Part shown: positions 9,389-20,917 of the stretch, one piece after another
Numbering within the stretch: the first letter of the stretch is position 1
Layout of the letters: every line of letters begins with the position of its first letter
DNA from: Thermoflavimicrobium daqui
Lineage (GTDB): Bacteria > Bacillota > Bacilli > Thermoactinomycetales > Thermoactinomycetaceae
DNA: 64,000 bases
Direction: 5' to 3'
Assembly (NCBI RefSeq): GCF_003313465.1
Contig: NZ_KZ845669.1
Location: forward strand, 83,149-147,148
The notes under the pieces: model-generated
The model's database searches: none
What the model was told of the DNA's origin: nothing
Seen by the model: only the letters and a program-made list of their open reading frames with translations
Position numbers and translations under genes: made by a program

Positions 9389-9814
9389 ATGGCCAAAAAA
9401 GTGATTAAAGTGGTCAAGCTGCAAATCCCCGCTGGTAAGGCGAATCCGGCACCACCAGTAGGTCCGGCACTTGGTCAAGCTGGGGTTAACATTATGGGCT
9501 TTTGTAAAGAATTTAATGCCCGTACTGCAGAACAAGCTGGATTAATCATTCCAGTTGAAATTACAGTATATGAAGATCGTTCGTTTACTTTCATCACCAA
9601 AACACCACCAGCAGCAGTGTTATTAAAGAAAGCTGCAGGGATTGAATCAGGTTCTGGTGAACCAAACAAAACGAAAGTGGCAACGGTTAAACGGGATAAA
9701 GTACGTGAGATTGCAGAGCTTAAAATGCCTGATCTCAATGCAGCGAGCGTAGAAGCAGCTATGCGTATGGTCGAAGGTACTGCTCGTAGCATGGGTATTG
9801 TTATCGAAGATTAA
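9389..9814 (+). CDS. rplK: 50S ribosomal protein L11
   Basis: Part of the GTPase-associated centre; binds the 23S thiostrepton region. The 141-residue protein has the N-terminal domain with the proline-rich [20 protein letters not shown] motif, and the C-terminal RNA-binding domain ending [25 protein letters not shown] precedes the ATG. It forms an operon with rplA. Confidence 0.98.
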   Translation: MAKKVIKVVKLQIPAGKANPAPPVGPALGQAGVNIMGFCKEFNARTAEQAGLIIPVEITVYEDRSFTFITKTPPAAVLLKKAAGIESGSGEPNKTKVATVKRDKVREIAELKMPDLNAASVEAAMRMVEGTARSMGIVIED

Positions 9815-9846
9815 GCATGACTACTCTGCCACGAGTAATCATGGCT

Positions 9847-9874
9847 TGTGGGAGGATTATCCGTTACGACCACG
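9847..9874 (+). promoter_or_regulatory. Second GTGGGAGG...ACCAC element, before rplA
   Basis: TGTGGGAGGA (9847-9856) pairs with ACCACG (9869-9874). It has the same primary motif and geometry as the element upstream of rplK, and lies 16 nt before the rplA start. It is a candidate site for translational feedback by L1. Confidence 0.45.
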
Positions 9875-9889
9875 AAGGGAGGAAAAACA

Positions 9890-10588
9890 GTGGCTAAACA
9901 TGGTAAAAAGTATTTAGAAGCACTTGGTAAAGTGGATAGCGAAAAGCAATATGATCCTATTGAAGCGCTTGAGCTTATCAAAAGTATTTCAACTGCTAAA
10001 TTTGATGAGACCATTGAAGCAGCATTCCGTCTTGGGGTTGATACCAAACGTGCGGATCAACAAGTAAGAGGGGCTGTTGTACTTCCTCATGGAACAGGTA
10101 AAACGAAGCGAGTACTTGTTTTTGCAAAAGGCGAGAAAGCGAAAGAAGCAGAACAAGCAGGTGCTGAGTTCGTAGGCGATGAGGACCTCATCAACAAGGT
10201 AAGTCAAGGATGGCTTGACTTTGACGTGGTAGTTGCTACCCCAGATATGATGGGACAAGTAGGTCGTTTAGGGCGGATTTTAGGACCTAAAGGTCTTATG
10301 CCAAACCCAAAAACGGGTACCGTTACTTTTGAAGTAGCCAAAGCAGTTCAAGAAATTAAAGCTGGTAAAATCGAGTACCGTGCTGATAAATCAGGTAACG
10401 TGCATGCGGCGATTGGTAAGGTTTCATTTGATGTAGAAAAGCTAGCTGAAAACTTACAAGTTTTGGCTGAAACATTAATCAAAGCAAAACCTGCAGCTGC
10501 TAAAGGTACCTATATGAAGAATTGCACCATTTCTTCTACAATGGGTCCTGGTGTAACTGTTAATGTAGCTCGCTTATCTGGTCGTTAA
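9890..10588 (+). CDS. rplA: 50S ribosomal protein L1
   Basis: Forms the mobile L1 stalk at the E site and acts as a translational repressor of its own operon. Start is GTG at 9890 after GGGAGG (9877-9882), giving 232 residues as in B. subtilis; an upstream in-frame ATG at 9848 would add a non-homologous tail. Motifs include [25 protein letters not shown] and [19 protein letters not shown]. Confidence 0.98.
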   Translation: MAKHGKKYLEALGKVDSEKQYDPIEALELIKSISTAKFDETIEAAFRLGVDTKRADQQVRGAVVLPHGTGKTKRVLVFAKGEKAKEAEQAGAEFVGDEDLINKVSQGWLDFDVVVATPDMMGQVGRLGRILGPKGLMPNPKTGTVTFEVAKAVQEIKAGKIEYRADKSGNVHAAIGKVSFDVEKLAENLQVLAETLIKAKPAAAKGTYMKNCTISSTMGPGVTVNVARLSGR

Positions 10589-10602
10589 TTTTTGGCAAAC
10601 CC

Positions 10603-10631
10603 TTGACAACGAGGTAGAATTTCAGTATCCT
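10603..10631 (+). promoter_or_regulatory. Promoter for rplJ-rplL
   Basis: A perfect TTGACA (10603-10608), a 17-bp spacer and TATCCT (10626-10631), starting 15 nt after the rplA stop. Transcription would begin near 10638 and include the L10 leader. Confidence 0.75.
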
Positions 10632-10661
10632 TAACCTCGTCAAAATTCGAATAAAAGATTA

Positions 10662-10765
10662 CCGTAGACAGTAGGTGTGCATGTGCACTTAATTCCCTAC
10701 CGAGGTGGCTTGGATAAAATGTGTATTTTTGCGGCCTTCGACTGTCTACGGAGGCTTTTTCTATT
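10662..10765 (+). promoter_or_regulatory. L10 leader (rplJL autoregulatory RNA)
   Basis: The long-range stem CCGTAGACAGT (10662-10672) with ACTGTCTACGG (10741-10751) encloses internal helices around CTACCGAGGTGG. This matches the known Firmicute L10-leader architecture, which binds the L10(L12)4 complex. The competing 3' pairing GGCCT (10733-10737)/AGGC (10752-10755), followed by TTTTT, can act as an attenuator terminator. Confidence 0.85.
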
Positions 10766-10796
10766 TCTGAAAAACTCCTGATGAGGAGGTGTACCC

Positions 10797-11309
10797 ATGT
10801 CCAAAGCAATTGAGTTAAAAAAGCAAAAAGTAGCTGAGATCGTTGAAAAGTTATCTAACAGCAAAAGTACAATTTTGACTGACTACCGTGGTCTAACAGT
10901 AGCTGAGTCCAATGAGTTACGTAAGCAGTTGCGAGAAGCAGGGGTTGAGTTCTATGTACTTAAAAATACGCTGACTCGCCGTGCAAGTGCAGAAGTAGGA
11001 TATACGGAGTTAGAGAAACATTTAACTGGACCTACTGCGGTTGCGTTTAGCAATGATGATGTGGTTGCTCCTGCAAAAGTACTCTATCAATTTGCGAAAG
11101 ATCACGAAGCTCTCAAAATCAAAGCTGGAGTCGTAGAGGGAAATGTGGTAGATGTTGAGGCGATTACTGAGCTCGCTCAACTACCATCTCGCGAAGGTCT
11201 TTTGTCTATGCTGCTTAGTGTTCTTCAAGCACCAATGCGTCAATTTGCGCTTGCAGTTAAAGCTGTGGCTGAGAAAAACGAAGAAGGTGCTCCTGCTCAG
11301 GAAGCTTAA
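10797..11309 (+). CDS. rplJ: 50S ribosomal protein L10
   Basis: Base of the L7/L12 stalk; binds L12 dimers through its C-terminal helix. The 170-residue protein opens [19 protein letters not shown] and has [19 protein letters not shown]. The ATG follows GAGGAGGTG (10783-10791). Expression is expected to be controlled by the leader just upstream. Confidence 0.98.
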   Translation: MSKAIELKKQKVAEIVEKLSNSKSTILTDYRGLTVAESNELRKQLREAGVEFYVLKNTLTRRASAEVGYTELEKHLTGPTAVAFSNDDVVAPAKVLYQFAKDHEALKIKAGVVEGNVVDVEAITELAQLPSREGLLSMLLSVLQAPMRQFALAVKAVAEKNEEGAPAQEA

Positions 11310-11358
11310 TGCTGTTTGAAAAAATAAATATGGAAAGAATATAAGGAGGTAAACTCTC

Positions 11359-11721
11359 ATGACGAAAGAACAAATCATTGAAGCGATTAAAGGAATGAGC
11401 GTTCTCGAACTGAACGACCTCGTAAAAGCAATCGAAGAAGAATTTGATGTAAAAGCAGCTGCTCCAGTAGCAGTAGTAGGACCAGTTGATGGTGGCAAAG
11501 AAGAAGAAAAAACCGAATTCGATGTTATCTTAAACAGTGCTGGTGCTTCCAAAATCAACGTAATCAAAGTGGTTCGTGGAATTACTGGTCTCGGACTCAA
11601 AGAAGCAAAAGCGCTTGTTGATGGTGCTCCAAGCCCAATTAAAGAAGGAGCTTCTAAAGAAGAAGCAGAAAAAATCAAAGCAGAACTCGAAGAAGCCGGT
11701 GCTAGTGTAGAACTGAAGTAA
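11359..11721 (+). CDS. rplL: 50S ribosomal protein L7/L12
   Basis: A multicopy stalk protein that recruits GTPase factors. The 120-residue product has the N-terminal dimerisation helix ([19 protein letters not shown]), an alanine-rich hinge ([13 protein letters not shown]) and the C-terminal factor-binding domain ([23 protein letters not shown]). AAGGAGG lies upstream of the ATG. Confidence 0.98.
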   Translation: MTKEQIIEAIKGMSVLELNDLVKAIEEEFDVKAAAPVAVVGPVDGGKEEEKTEFDVILNSAGASKINVIKVVRGITGLGLKEAKALVDGAPSPIKEGASKEEAEKIKAELEEAGASVELK

Positions 11722-11736
11722 TGCAGATTCCGGCCT

Positions 11737-11770
11737 GACCCGCCGTCATTGGTCGGCGGGTCGCTTTGTT
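11737..11770 (+). terminator. Hairpin after rplL (partial terminator)
   Basis: A perfect 9-bp GC-rich stem, GACCCGCCG (11737-11745) and CGGCGGGTC (11754-11762), with only a weak T stretch (GCTTTGTT) after it. It is likely to terminate partially, which would lower rpoBC relative to ribosomal proteins. Confidence 0.65.
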
Positions 11771-11879
11771 CTATCAGCCGAGATGTTCCCGTAAGATTTG
11801 ACGAGGAATTGATCGGCTTCTGATTTGTTAAGGCTCTCGCAAACCTCCATATCATTTTCCGTAGAGGAGGTTTCTATTC

Positions 11880-12482
11880 ATGCACGAGCATTATTACTCG
11901 TCGAACCCATCTGCAAAAAGTGAAGAACGCTGCTTTCAAGCCCATCTACTAGAACACTCGTTTACCTTTTATACGGACAGCGGAGTATTCTCCAAAAAAG
12001 GCATTGATTTTGGAAGTCGACTTCTAATAGAGAATGTTTCTCTGCAACAAGAGAAGACTGTTCTTGATTTAGGAGCAGGTTATGGTCCGATTGGTATAAC
12101 ACTCGCCAGAGCATATCCACAGCTTTCAGTGGTGATGGTGGATATCAATGAACGAGCCATTGCACTTGCCAAACGAAATGCTGAAGTTAATCGTGTTATA
12201 GGACAAGTTGAGTGTATAGTCAGTGAAGGATTTAGTGAGCTTGCTAACCGTTCTTTTGATATGATTTTGTTTAATCCGCCCATTCGTATTGGTAAATCAG
12301 CTATTTACGAATTATTTTCTGAAGCAAAAAGCCATCTGGTCCCAGGTGGAAGTTTATGGATTGTCATTCGTAAAAAGCAGGGGGCAGAGTCTGCAAAAAA
12401 AGAGTTAGAACGAAACTATGATCATGTAGAAGTGGTAGCGCAAAAAAAGGGTTATTGGATCATTCAAGCGACAATTTATTGA
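11880..12482 (+). CDS. Class I SAM-dependent methyltransferase, RsmC/YbxB-like
   Basis: A predicted rRNA guanine-N2 methyltransferase of the RsmC/RlmG type, based on fold motifs and its place between rplL and rpoB (ybxB in B. subtilis). The 200-residue protein has the SAM-binding motif I DLGAGYGPIGITLAR near residue 61, an acidic motif II (VVMVDINERA) and the catalytic NPPI motif of N-methyltransferases (FNPPIRIG). The substrate position on rRNA is not shown by the sequence. Ribosome site GAGGAGG precedes the ATG. Confidence 0.88.
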   Translation: MHEHYYSSNPSAKSEERCFQAHLLEHSFTFYTDSGVFSKKGIDFGSRLLIENVSLQQEKTVLDLGAGYGPIGITLARAYPQLSVVMVDINERAIALAKRNAEVNRVIGQVECIVSEGFSELANRSFDMILFNPPIRIGKSAIYELFSEAKSHLVPGGSLWIVIRKKQGAESAKKELERNYDHVEVVAQKKGYWIIQATIY

Positions 12483-12507
12483 CATGTTTGTCCCTATATG
12501 CTAATGT
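12479..12507 (+). promoter_or_regulatory. Candidate promoter upstream of rpoBC
   Basis: TTGACA (12479-12484), a 17-bp spacer and TAATGT (12502-12507) preceded by a TG extended -10 element. It overlaps the end of the methyltransferase gene and would give a leader of about 195 nt before rpoB. Confidence 0.55.
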
Positions 12508-12708
12508 AATAAATTGCAGAAAGTCTATCTGAACGAACTTAACCATTTTTTGCTAAGTACATTTCTTCTAGTTTTATTTTGCCATTAATTGGTTAAGATA
12601 GGTAAATAAACTACATCTAGGTTAAAATGAGGTATTACACCCATTTTCTTTTTTTAGGCACAAACGCCTTGATAGCGTCAAGCGACTCGGTACGAGGGGG
12701 GAGTTTGT

Positions 12709-15700
12709 TTGGCTGGTAAAATGATAGAGTGCGGTCGGAGGCAAAGAAGGAGCTATGCTCGAATTCATGAAGTCTTAGAACTGCCTAATCTGATTGAAAT
12801 TCAAAAGAAGTCGTATGAGTGGTTTCTCGATGAAGGACTTCGAGAGATGTTTCGTGACATTTCTCCCATCGAAGACTTCACCGGAAATCTTGTACTCGAA
12901 TTTATCGACTACAGTTTAGGTGAAACCAAGTACAATGTAGAAGAAGCCAAAGATCACCAAGTGACCTATGCGGCTCCTCTACGTGTGAAAGTACGACTCA
13001 TTAATAAAGAAACTGGCGAAGTAAAAGAACAAGAAGTATTCATGGGAGACTTCCCACTAATGACCGAGACTGGTACCTTTATCATTAATGGTGCTGAACG
13101 TGTCATTGTTAGCCAATTGGTTCGTTCACCTAGTGTGTATTATAACACGAAAGTAGATAAGAACGGTAAACCAACTTATACAGCAACGGTAATTCCGAAT
13201 CGTGGTGCTTGGCTCGAGTTTGAAACAGATGCCAAAGATATCATCTATGTAAGAATTGATCGTACTCGGAAAATACCAGTGACAGTTTTGTTACGTGCTT
13301 TAGGGTTTAGTAGTGATGCTGAAATCCTTGATCTTTTGGGTGATGATGAGTATGTTCGGAATACCTTGGATAAGGATAATACCGGAAATACAGAAAAAGC
13401 ATTGATAGAAATCTATGAACGCTTACGACCAGGTGAACCACCTACTGCTGATAATGCCCGTAGTCTTTTATATTCCCGTTTTTTCGATCCAAAACGCTAT
13501 GATTTAGCAGCAGTGGGTCGATACAAGATCAATAAAAAACTGCATATTAAAAACCGCTTATTGAACCAAAAGCTTGCCCAAGCTATCGTTGATCCTGAAA
13601 CAGGTGAAATCTTAGCAGAAGCAGGTACAACATTAGAGCGTCGTGTTCTTGATAAACTACTTCCTTACTTAGTTGGAGACCAAGCTGTTGGTTTACAAGA
13701 TCATTCGGTACGTGGTGGTGTACCTGATGAAGGGGCTATTCGATTGCAGACGGTACATATTGAATCACCGCTGCAAGAGGGTAAAGCGATCAAGGTGATT
13801 TCAAACGGAGAAATTGATCAGTCTGTTAAACATATTACTCCAGCTGATATTATTTCTTCCATCAACTATTTTATTAACTTACTACATGGTGTAGGTACAA
13901 TTGATGACATTGATCATTTAGGAAACCGTCGTCTTCGTTCGGTTGGTGAGTTGTTACAAAATCAATTCCGTATCGGTTTATCTAGAATGGAACGGGTTGT
14001 ACGCGAACGGATGTCTATTCAAGATGCGAATGCAATTACTCCACAGGCACTTATTAATATTCGTCCTGTGATTGCTTCCATTAAAGAATTCTTTGGTAGC
14101 AGCCAGTTATCACAGTTTATGGATCAAACCAATCCACTTGCAGAGTTAACTCACAAACGACGTTTATCTGCACTTGGACCAGGAGGTTTAACCCGGGAGC
14201 GTGCAGGGTTTGAAGTGCGTGACGTTCACCACTCACACTATGGTCGGATGTGTCCAATCGAAACTCCTGAGGGACCGAACATTGGTCTGATTAACTCATT
14301 ATCCTCATATGCTCGTATCAATGACTACGGTTTTATTGAGACACCATATCGGCGTGTTGATCCTGAAACAGGACGTGTAACAGATCAGATTGATTACTTA
14401 ACTGCTGATGAAGAGGATAACTACTATGTAGCGCAAGCAAATGCACTCATTGATGATGAGGGTAATTTTATCAATGATTTAGTAGATGTTCGTTATCAGG
14501 ATGAGATCTTAACAGTACCACGTGATCGCGTAGACTATATGGATGTTTCTCCTAAACAGGTAGTTTCAGTTGCTACAGCATGTATTCCGTTTTTGGAAAA
14601 CGATGATTCGAACCGTGCCTTAATGGGATCAAACATGCAACGGCAAGCTGTTCCATTATTAATGCCTCAAGCTCCTTTTATTGGAACGGGGATGGAGCAT
14701 AAAGCAGCACGTGATTCAGGTGTTATGATTTTGGCTAGACGAGGTGGGACGGTTGAGCGTGTAACTGCCAATGAAATCTGGGTTCGTCATGAAAAAGAAG
14801 TAGATGGCGTTCTTGTAAGAGGTGACCTAGATAAATATAAGCTCACTAAATTTTCTCGTTCTAACCAAGGAACTTGTATTAACCAACGTCCTTTGGTTCG
14901 CGCAGGAGATAAAGTGAAAGCAGGAGACGTTTTAGGAGACGGTCCATCGACAGAGCAAGGTGAAATGGCATTAGGACGTAATGTAGTGGTAGCCTTTATG
15001 ACATGGGAAGGTTATAACTACGAGGATGCTATATTGCTTAGTGAAAAACTGGTTAAAGAAGATGTATATACTTCCATTCACATTGAAAAACATGAAATAG
15101 AAGCACGTGACACCAAACTAGGTCCGGAAGAGATCACCCGAGATATTCCTAACGTGGGTGAAGAGGCTCTAAAGAACTTAGATGAACGTGGAATTATTCG
15201 TGTGGGAGCCGAAATTAAGGCAGGAGATATCTTAGTAGGAAAAGTTACACCGAAAGGAGTAACAGAGCTGACTGCTGAGGAACGGCTACTTCATGCTATT
15301 TTCGGAGAAAAAGCTCGGGAAGTTCGGGATACTTCTTTACGTGTACCGCATGGCCAAGATGGTATTGTAGTTGATGTAAAAGTATTTACACGTGAAAATG
15401 GCGATGAATTACCTCCAGGTGTAAATCAATTAGTTCGTGTCTATATTGCCCAAAAGCGGAAGATTTCCGAAGGGGATAAAATGGCTGGTCGTCATGGAAA
15501 TAAAGGGGTTATTGCTCGGATTCTACCTGAAGAAGATATGCCATTCTTACCAGATGGTAGACCTGTAGAAGTGGTGCTTAACCCACTTGGAGTACCTTCG
15601 CGGATGAATATTGGACAGGTACTTGAAGTCCATTTGGGAATGGCAGCCAAAGCACTTGGGATACACGTGGCAACCCCGGTTTTTGATGGAGCTACCGAGA

Positions 15701-16257
15701 TCGATGTATTTGATACACTCGAAGAAGCTGGCTTATCTCGTGATGGTAAAACAGTTCTTTATGATGGAAGAACAGGAGAGCCATTTGAAAATCGAGTTAC
15801 CGTTGGTGTCATGTATATGATCAAGCTGGCACATATGGTTGATGATAAGATCCATGCTCGCTCAACAGGACCATATTCACTCGTTACGCAACAGCCATTA
15901 GGTGGTAAAGCGCAGTTTGGTGGACAACGGTTTGGTGAGATGGAGGTATGGGCACTTGAAGCTTATGGTGCAGCTTATACCCTCCAAGAGATTTTAACTG
16001 TGAAGTCCGATGATGTGGTTGGACGGGTTAAAACTTATGAATCGATTGTCAAAGGTGAAAATGTGCCTGAGCCAGGCGTGCCTGAGTCGTTTAAGGTATT
16101 GATTAAAGAGCTGCAAAGTCTTGGAATGGATGTTAAAATCCTTGCTGAAGATGAGAAAGAAATCGAGATGCGTGAGTTAGATGATGAGGATGAACCATCC
16201 AATGATAAGTTAGGCTTAGACTTAGATCCAGAAGAAAATGCCCGGTCAACTTCATAA
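12709..16257 (+). CDS. rpoB: DNA-directed RNA polymerase subunit beta
   Basis: Catalytic beta subunit. The 1182-residue protein starts at TTG 12709, supported by GAGGGGGGAG (12694-12703) and by N-terminal homology ([20 protein letters not shown]). The rifampicin pocket ([10 protein letters not shown] to [10 protein letters not shown], about residues 464-490) has the drug-sensitive residues Gln, Asp, His482 and Ser487. Further conserved blocks are [25 protein letters not shown] and [24 protein letters not shown]. It lacks large lineage insertions. rpoC follows after 86 nt. Confidence 0.99.
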   Translation: MAGKMIECGRRQRRSYARIHEVLELPNLIEIQKKSYEWFLDEGLREMFRDISPIEDFTGNLVLEFIDYSLGETKYNVEEAKDHQVTYAAPLRVKVRLINKETGEVKEQEVFMGDFPLMTETGTFIINGAERVIVSQLVRSPSVYYNTKVDKNGKPTYTATVIPNRGAWLEFETDAKDIIYVRIDRTRKIPVTVLLRALGFSSDAEILDLLGDDEYVRNTLDKDNTGNTEKALIEIYERLRPGEPPTADNARSLLYSRFFDPKRYDLAAVGRYKINKKLHIKNRLLNQKLAQAIVDPETGEILAEAGTTLERRVLDKLLPYLVGDQAVGLQDHSVRGGVPDEGAIRLQTVHIESPLQEGKAIKVISNGEIDQSVKHITPADIISSINYFINLLHGVGTIDDIDHLGNRRLRSVGELLQNQFRIGLSRMERVVRERMSIQDANAITPQALINIRPVIASIKEFFGSSQLSQFMDQTNPLAELTHKRRLSALGPGGLTRERAGFEVRDVHHSHYGRMCPIETPEGPNIGLINSLSSYARINDYGFIETPYRRVDPETGRVTDQIDYLTADEEDNYYVAQANALIDDEGNFINDLVDVRYQDEILTVPRDRVDYMDVSPKQVVSVATACIPFLENDDSNRALMGSNMQRQAVPLLMPQAPFIGTGMEHKAARDSGVMILARRGGTVERVTANEIWVRHEKEVDGVLVRGDLDKYKLTKFSRSNQGTCINQRPLVRAGDKVKAGDVLGDGPSTEQGEMALGRNVVVAFMTWEGYNYEDAILLSEKLVKEDVYTSIHIEKHEIEARDTKLGPEEITRDIPNVGEEALKNLDERGIIRVGAEIKAGDILVGKVTPKGVTELTAEERLLHAIFGEKAREVRDTSLRVPHGQDGIVVDVKVFTRENGDELPPGVNQLVRVYIAQKRKISEGDKMAGRHGNKGVIARILPEEDMPFLPDGRPVEVVLNPLGVPSRMNIGQVLEVHLGMAAKALGIHVATPVFDGATEIDVFDTLEEAGLSRDGKTVLYDGRTGEPFENRVTVGVMYMIKLAHMVDDKIHARSTGPYSLVTQQPLGGKAQFGGQRFGEMEVWALEAYGAAYTLQEILTVKSDDVVGRVKTYESIVKGENVPEPGVPESFKVLIKELQSLGMDVKILAEDEKEIEMRELDDEDEPSNDKLGLDLDPEENARSTS

Positions 16258-16343
16258 TGATGGATGATGGGGAGCGCTAAAAAGCTTGCTCCCTATTTCC
16301 ACCCTACCTATATAACGGGATGAATCCTGAGGGAGGAATGCCC

Positions 16344-19300
16344 ATGTTAGACGTAAATAACTTTGAATATATGAAAATCGGCCTCGCCTCTCCTGAAAAA
16401 ATTCGCTCATGGTCTCGTGGTGAGGTAAAAAAGCCTGAAACGATCAACTATCGTACTTTAAAGCCCGAAAAAGAAGGTTTGTTTTGTGAAAAGATTTTTG
16501 GTCCAACGAAGGATTGGGAGTGTCACTGTGGTAAGTATAAGCGGGTTCGTTATAAAGGAGTAGTTTGTGACCGTTGTGGTGTTGAGGTGACTCGTGCCAA
16601 AGTACGTCGTGAGCGTATGGGACATATTGAACTAGCTGCCCCTGTATCCCATATTTGGTATTTTAAAGGGATTCCAAGTCGAATGGGCTTGGTTTTAGAT
16701 ATGTCTCCACGTTCACTCGAAGAAGTCATTTACTTTGCTTCTTATGTGGTGGTTGATCCTGGATCTACAACACTTGAGAAAAAACAGCTACTTTCTGAAA
16801 AAGAATATCGCAGTTATCGTGAGAAATATGGTAATGCGTTTGTTGCTACTATGGGAGCTGAAGCGATAAAGAGACTTTTACAAGATATCGACCTCGATAA
16901 AGAAGTAGAACTACTTAAAGAAGAGTTAGCTACCGCACAAGGGCAACGGCGTAATCGAGCTGTGAAGAGGCTAGAAGTACTTGAAGCATTTCGTTCATCA
17001 GGTAATAATCCAGAGTGGATGGTACTAGATGTACTACCTGTCATCCCACCTGAGCTCCGTCCTATGGTTCAGTTAGATGGTGGACGATTTGCTACTTCAG
17101 ATCTCAATGATTTATATCGTCGTGTGATTAACCGGAATAATCGTCTCAAACGTTTGCTTGACTTAGGTGCACCCGATATCATCGTTCAGAACGAAAAGCG
17201 GATGTTACAAGAAGCAGTCGATTCATTGATCGATAATGGTCGTCGGGGTCGTCCTGTCACAGGACCCGGTAATCGTCCACTAAAATCACTATCCCATATG
17301 CTCAAAGGGAAACAAGGACGTTTCCGACAAAACTTACTTGGGAAGCGAGTAGATTATTCAGGTCGTTCTGTTATCGTTGTAGGACCATATTTAAAAATGT
17401 ATCAGTGTGGTTTACCGAAAGAAATGGCACTGGAACTCTTTAAGCCTTTTGTAATGAAAGAGCTAGTAGCCAAAGGATTAGCTCATAATATTAAAAGTGC
17501 AAAACGGAAAGTAGAGCGCGTTCATCCAGAAGTCTGGGATGTGTTAGAGGAAGTAATTAAGGAGCACCCTGTTCTTTTAAACCGTGCACCTACCCTTCAC
17601 CGCTTGGGTATTCAGGCATTTGAACCAGTTCTTGTCGAAGGACGGGCTATACGTTTGCATCCATTGGTTTGTACAGCGTATAATGCAGACTTTGATGGTG
17701 ACCAAATGGCGGTTCACGTACCATTATCCGCGGAAGCTCAAGCAGAGGCACGACTGTTGATGCTTGCAGCTCAAAATATATTGAATCCGAAAGATGGAAA
17801 GCCTGTTGTGACTCCTTCTCAGGATATGGTTTTAGGTTGTTATTATTTAACCATTGAAAAAGAAGGAGAAAAAGGAGAAGGAAGTATATTCCATTCAATC
17901 GGTGAAGCAATTAACTCCTATCAACAAGGATATGTTACATTACACTCGCGGATTGCTATCCCAGCGAAAAATATTAAGAAATCCTCCTTTACTGAGAAGC
18001 AAAAACAGGCTTTATTAGTTACGACCGTTGGTAAATTAATTTTTAATGAGATTTTCCCAGCTGAGTTTCCATATCTAAATGAACCGACCTCAAGGAATTT
18101 TAATGGAACTCCTGATAAGTTCTTCATCTTTGAAAAAGGAATAAACGTAAAAGAATTTTTAAGTAAACTTCCTGATCCTGGTGCTTTTAAAAAGAAATTC
18201 TTAGGATCGATTATTGCAGAGATCTTCCGCCGTTTTGGAACAACCATTACATCAGAGACACTGGATAAGATTAAAGCCCTAGGTTATTCCTATTCAACCA
18301 AAGCTGGCATTACGATGTCGGTTTCTGATGTTAAGGTTCCAGAAGAAAAACAAGAAATTCTAAATGAAGCACAGAAAAAAGTCGATACGGTCTTGAAACA
18401 ATATCGTCGGGGTCTGATTACGGATGAAGAACGCTATGAGCGAGTTATTTCGATCTGGAGTCAATCGAAAGATCAGATTACTGAAGTATTAATGAACAAT
18501 ATGGGTAAATATAATCCGATCTTTATGATGGCTGACTCTGGAGCACGGGGTAACGTTTCACAGATTACACAGTTAGCTGGTATGCGTGGTTTGATGGCAA
18601 ACCCTGCAGGTAAAATTATTGAGCAACCAATTCGTACCAACTTCCGGGAAGGTCTTACCGTGTTAGAATACTTTATTTCTACTCACGGTGCGCGGAAAGG
18701 ATTGGCAGATACAGCCCTTCGTACTGCGGACTCTGGTTATCTGACACGCCGTTTAGTAGATGTAGCCCAGGATGTTATTGTTCGTGAAGATGACTGTGGA
18801 ACAGATAAAGGGCTTGCTGTCACAAAGATTAGCGATGGAAATGAAATTATTGAGGGCTTGTATGACCGAATTGTAGGTCGCACTGCTTTTGAAACAGTAC
18901 GCCATCCTGAAACAGGAAAAATCATCGTGAAGCGCGGACAAATGATCGACGAAGAATGTGCTTCACATATGATTGAAGCGGGTATCGAAAAAGTTGTCAT
19001 TCGCTCTGTTCTACTATGTCGTACGAAACACGGTGTCTGTAAAAAATGTTATGGTCGGAACTTGGCTCTAGGTACACCTGTCGAGATTGGTGAAGCAGTT
19101 GGAATTATCGCTGCTCAGTCCATTGGAGAACCAGGAACTCAGTTAACCATGCGTACTTTCCATACCGGTGGTGTAGCTGGAGATGATATCACACAAGGTT
19201 TACCGCGGATTCAAGAGCTATTTGAAGCACGGAATCCAAAAGGCTTAGCGATTATTAGTGAAATTAGCGGAAAAGTCATTGATATTCGTGAAGTGAAAGA

Positions 19301-19961
19301 TCGCCGTGAGATTGAGATCGAAGGCGAAGTTGAAACCAAAGTACAGCATGTACCATATGGTTCACGAATTAAAGTAGCTGTTGGCGATATCATTCAAGCC
19401 GGTGATGAGCTTACTGAAGGATCAATTGATCCAAAAGAACTTTTACGTGTTAAAGGAATCAAAGGCGTACAAGGTTACCTATTGCAAGAAGTACAGAAAG
19501 TATATCGTTTGCAAGGGGTAGAAATTAACGATAAGCACGTGGAAGTAATGATTCGCCAAATGATGCGAAAAGTTAAGGTCACTGATTCCGGTACAACGGA
19601 ACTACTTCCAGGAGCGACTGTAGATATTCATGACTTTGAAGAAGCCAATCGCAAAGTTCTTTTATCGGGTGGTGAGCCAGCTGTAGCCCGTCCAATTCTG
19701 CTCGGGATTACGAAAGCTTCGCTGGAAACAGAGTCTTTCTTGTCAGCAGCATCATTCCAAGAAACAACACGCGTTTTAACCGATGCAGCAATCAAAGGAA
19801 AGGTAGACCGATTACTAGGGCTAAAAGAAAATGTAATTATTGGTAAGTTGGTTCCGGCTGGAACAGGTATGGCACGGTATCGTACTTTACAACCAAAACT
19901 TGCTAACGAAATTACGGATGACTTAGAATCAGTCACTAAAGAAACCGTTCTTGTAGAGTAG
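16344..19961 (+). CDS. rpoC: DNA-directed RNA polymerase subunit beta'
   Basis: Holds the active-site Mg: [14 protein letters not shown]. The 1205-residue protein has the N-terminal zinc ribbon (CHCGKYK ... CDRCG), the second zinc site (DDCGTD, then [13 protein letters not shown]), and the bridge-helix and trigger-loop region ([54 protein letters not shown]). The start is ATG 16344 with GGGAGG 7 nt upstream. An ATG at 16338 is too close to the ribosome site, and one at 16320 lies before it. Confidence 0.99.
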   Translation: MLDVNNFEYMKIGLASPEKIRSWSRGEVKKPETINYRTLKPEKEGLFCEKIFGPTKDWECHCGKYKRVRYKGVVCDRCGVEVTRAKVRRERMGHIELAAPVSHIWYFKGIPSRMGLVLDMSPRSLEEVIYFASYVVVDPGSTTLEKKQLLSEKEYRSYREKYGNAFVATMGAEAIKRLLQDIDLDKEVELLKEELATAQGQRRNRAVKRLEVLEAFRSSGNNPEWMVLDVLPVIPPELRPMVQLDGGRFATSDLNDLYRRVINRNNRLKRLLDLGAPDIIVQNEKRMLQEAVDSLIDNGRRGRPVTGPGNRPLKSLSHMLKGKQGRFRQNLLGKRVDYSGRSVIVVGPYLKMYQCGLPKEMALELFKPFVMKELVAKGLAHNIKSAKRKVERVHPEVWDVLEEVIKEHPVLLNRAPTLHRLGIQAFEPVLVEGRAIRLHPLVCTAYNADFDGDQMAVHVPLSAEAQAEARLLMLAAQNILNPKDGKPVVTPSQDMVLGCYYLTIEKEGEKGEGSIFHSIGEAINSYQQGYVTLHSRIAIPAKNIKKSSFTEKQKQALLVTTVGKLIFNEIFPAEFPYLNEPTSRNFNGTPDKFFIFEKGINVKEFLSKLPDPGAFKKKFLGSIIAEIFRRFGTTITSETLDKIKALGYSYSTKAGITMSVSDVKVPEEKQEILNEAQKKVDTVLKQYRRGLITDEERYERVISIWSQSKDQITEVLMNNMGKYNPIFMMADSGARGNVSQITQLAGMRGLMANPAGKIIEQPIRTNFREGLTVLEYFISTHGARKGLADTALRTADSGYLTRRLVDVAQDVIVREDDCGTDKGLAVTKISDGNEIIEGLYDRIVGRTAFETVRHPETGKIIVKRGQMIDEECASHMIEAGIEKVVIRSVLLCRTKHGVCKKCYGRNLALGTPVEIGEAVGIIAAQSIGEPGTQLTMRTFHTGGVAGDDITQGLPRIQELFEARNPKGLAIISEISGKVIDIREVKDRREIEIEGEVETKVQHVPYGSRIKVAVGDIIQAGDELTEGSIDPKELLRVKGIKGVQGYLLQEVQKVYRLQGVEINDKHVEVMIRQMMRKVKVTDSGTTELLPGATVDIHDFEEANRKVLLSGGEPAVARPILLGITKASLETESFLSAASFQETTRVLTDAAIKGKVDRLLGLKENVIIGKLVPAGTGMARYRTLQPKLANEITDDLESVTKETVLVE

Positions 19962-19994
19962 AGATTTGGAAAAACGTTTTTTCATGACATTTTA

Positions 19995-20023
19995 TTGACA
20001 GATGAATGCTTCGGTGGTAAGAT
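19995..20023 (+). promoter_or_regulatory. Promoter for rplGB-rpsL-rpsG-fusA-tuf
   Basis: A perfect TTGACA (19995-20000), a 17-bp spacer and TAAGAT (20018-20023), 34 nt after rpoC. It would supply str-operon transcription independent of rpoBC. Confidence 0.7.
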
Positions 20024-20066
20024 ATTTTCGTGTGCTTGGGAATTCTTCACTTTGGAGGGCGAATCG

Positions 20067-20318
20067 ATGTCTTATGAAAAAGTGAAACAAGCAAAGTGGA
20101 TCGCGATTGGTACCAAGCAAACAAGAAAAGCAATTGAGCAGGGAAAAACAGAAGAAGTTTATGTGGCTGTTGATGCTAAACCACATATTACGGATTTGAT
20201 CATTTCACTGTGCAAACAACACGGAGTTGCTGTTGTTCGTGTCGATTCGATGAAAGAGCTCGGAAAGGCATGTGGCATCGAAGTATCGGCTGCTACAGCA
20301 GCAATTTTATCCGATTGA
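20067..20318 (+). CDS. rplGB: L7Ae-like K-turn-binding protein YbxF
   Basis: An 83-residue L7Ae/L30e-family RNA-binding protein. The B. subtilis homologues YbxF/YmxC bind kink-turns. Family pattern: WIAIGTKQTRKAIEQGKTEEVYVA, then VVRVDSMKELGKACGIEVSAATAAIL. The ATG at 20067 follows GGAGGG (20054-20059); upstream in-frame starts lack a ribosome site and overlap the promoter. It sits between rpoC and rpsL, its normal place. Confidence 0.93.
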   Translation: MSYEKVKQAKWIAIGTKQTRKAIEQGKTEEVYVAVDAKPHITDLIISLCKQHGVAVVRVDSMKELGKACGIEVSAATAAILSD

Positions 20319-20332
20319 GCGACTATAGATTT

Positions 20333-20360
20333 GACCGCGTACAAATCAATGTGCGCGGTC
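20333..20360 (+). promoter_or_regulatory. Stable hairpin in the rpsL leader
   Basis: GACCGCGTAC (20333-20342) pairs with GTGCGCGGTC (20351-20360): 10 bp with one G-U and an 8-nt loop. There is no T run, so it is not a standard terminator. It may be part of an rpsL leader or an mRNA stabiliser. Confidence 0.45.
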
Positions 20361-20453
20361 CCATGTTGAAATAAGTCGTTCGTCTTTTTAGATTCAAAAA
20401 TGAACCGCCTGGATCTGTGGTCTTAATTTATTGAAAAGAAGGAGGTGCGACGA

Positions 20454-20867
20454 ATGCCAACAATTAATCAGCTAGTTCGTAAAGGTCGTAAGAGTAAAGT
20501 GACGAAATCGAAATCTCCTGCTCTTCAAGTAAGTTACAATAGCTTTAAGAAAGCACACGTTCCACAAAGTTCTCCACAAAAACGTGGTGTGTGTACTCGT
20601 GTTGGTACCATGACCCCGAAAAAACCGAACTCAGCTTTACGTAAATATGCGCGTGTACGTTTAAGCAACAATATTGAAGTCACAGCGTATATTCCAGGGA
20701 TTGGACATAATTTGCAAGAACACTCCGTTGTTCTTGTTCGTGGTGGTCGTGTAAAAGACTTACCTGGTGTACGTTATCACATCGTACGTGGTACACTCGA
20801 CACTGCAGGTGTGGCTAATCGTATGCAAGGTCGTTCTAAATATGGTGCAAAACGTCCTAAAAAATAA
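20454..20867 (+). CDS. rpsL: 30S ribosomal protein S12
   Basis: Decoding-centre protein. The 137-residue product starts [13 protein letters not shown]. It has the streptomycin-related loops [17 protein letters not shown] (Lys at the classic resistance site is wild type) and [24 protein letters not shown] (20439-20447) fixes the ATG at 20454. First gene of the str cluster proper. Confidence 0.98.
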   Translation: MPTINQLVRKGRKSKVTKSKSPALQVSYNSFKKAHVPQSSPQKRGVCTRVGTMTPKKPNSALRKYARVRLSNNIEVTAYIPGIGHNLQEHSVVLVRGGRVKDLPGVRYHIVRGTLDTAGVANRMQGRSKYGAKRPKK

Positions 20868-20917
20868 ATGAATGATTAATGATAAAACATCAATCTAGGA
20901 GAAAAGGAGGGAAAAGC

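Noticed and set aside
11181..11855. Long open frame on the minus strand (224 codons) opposite rplJ/rplL
   Set aside because: Lies antisense to two certain ribosomal genes, is Ser/Thr/Phe-rich as expected from complementing their codons, and has no ribosome site.
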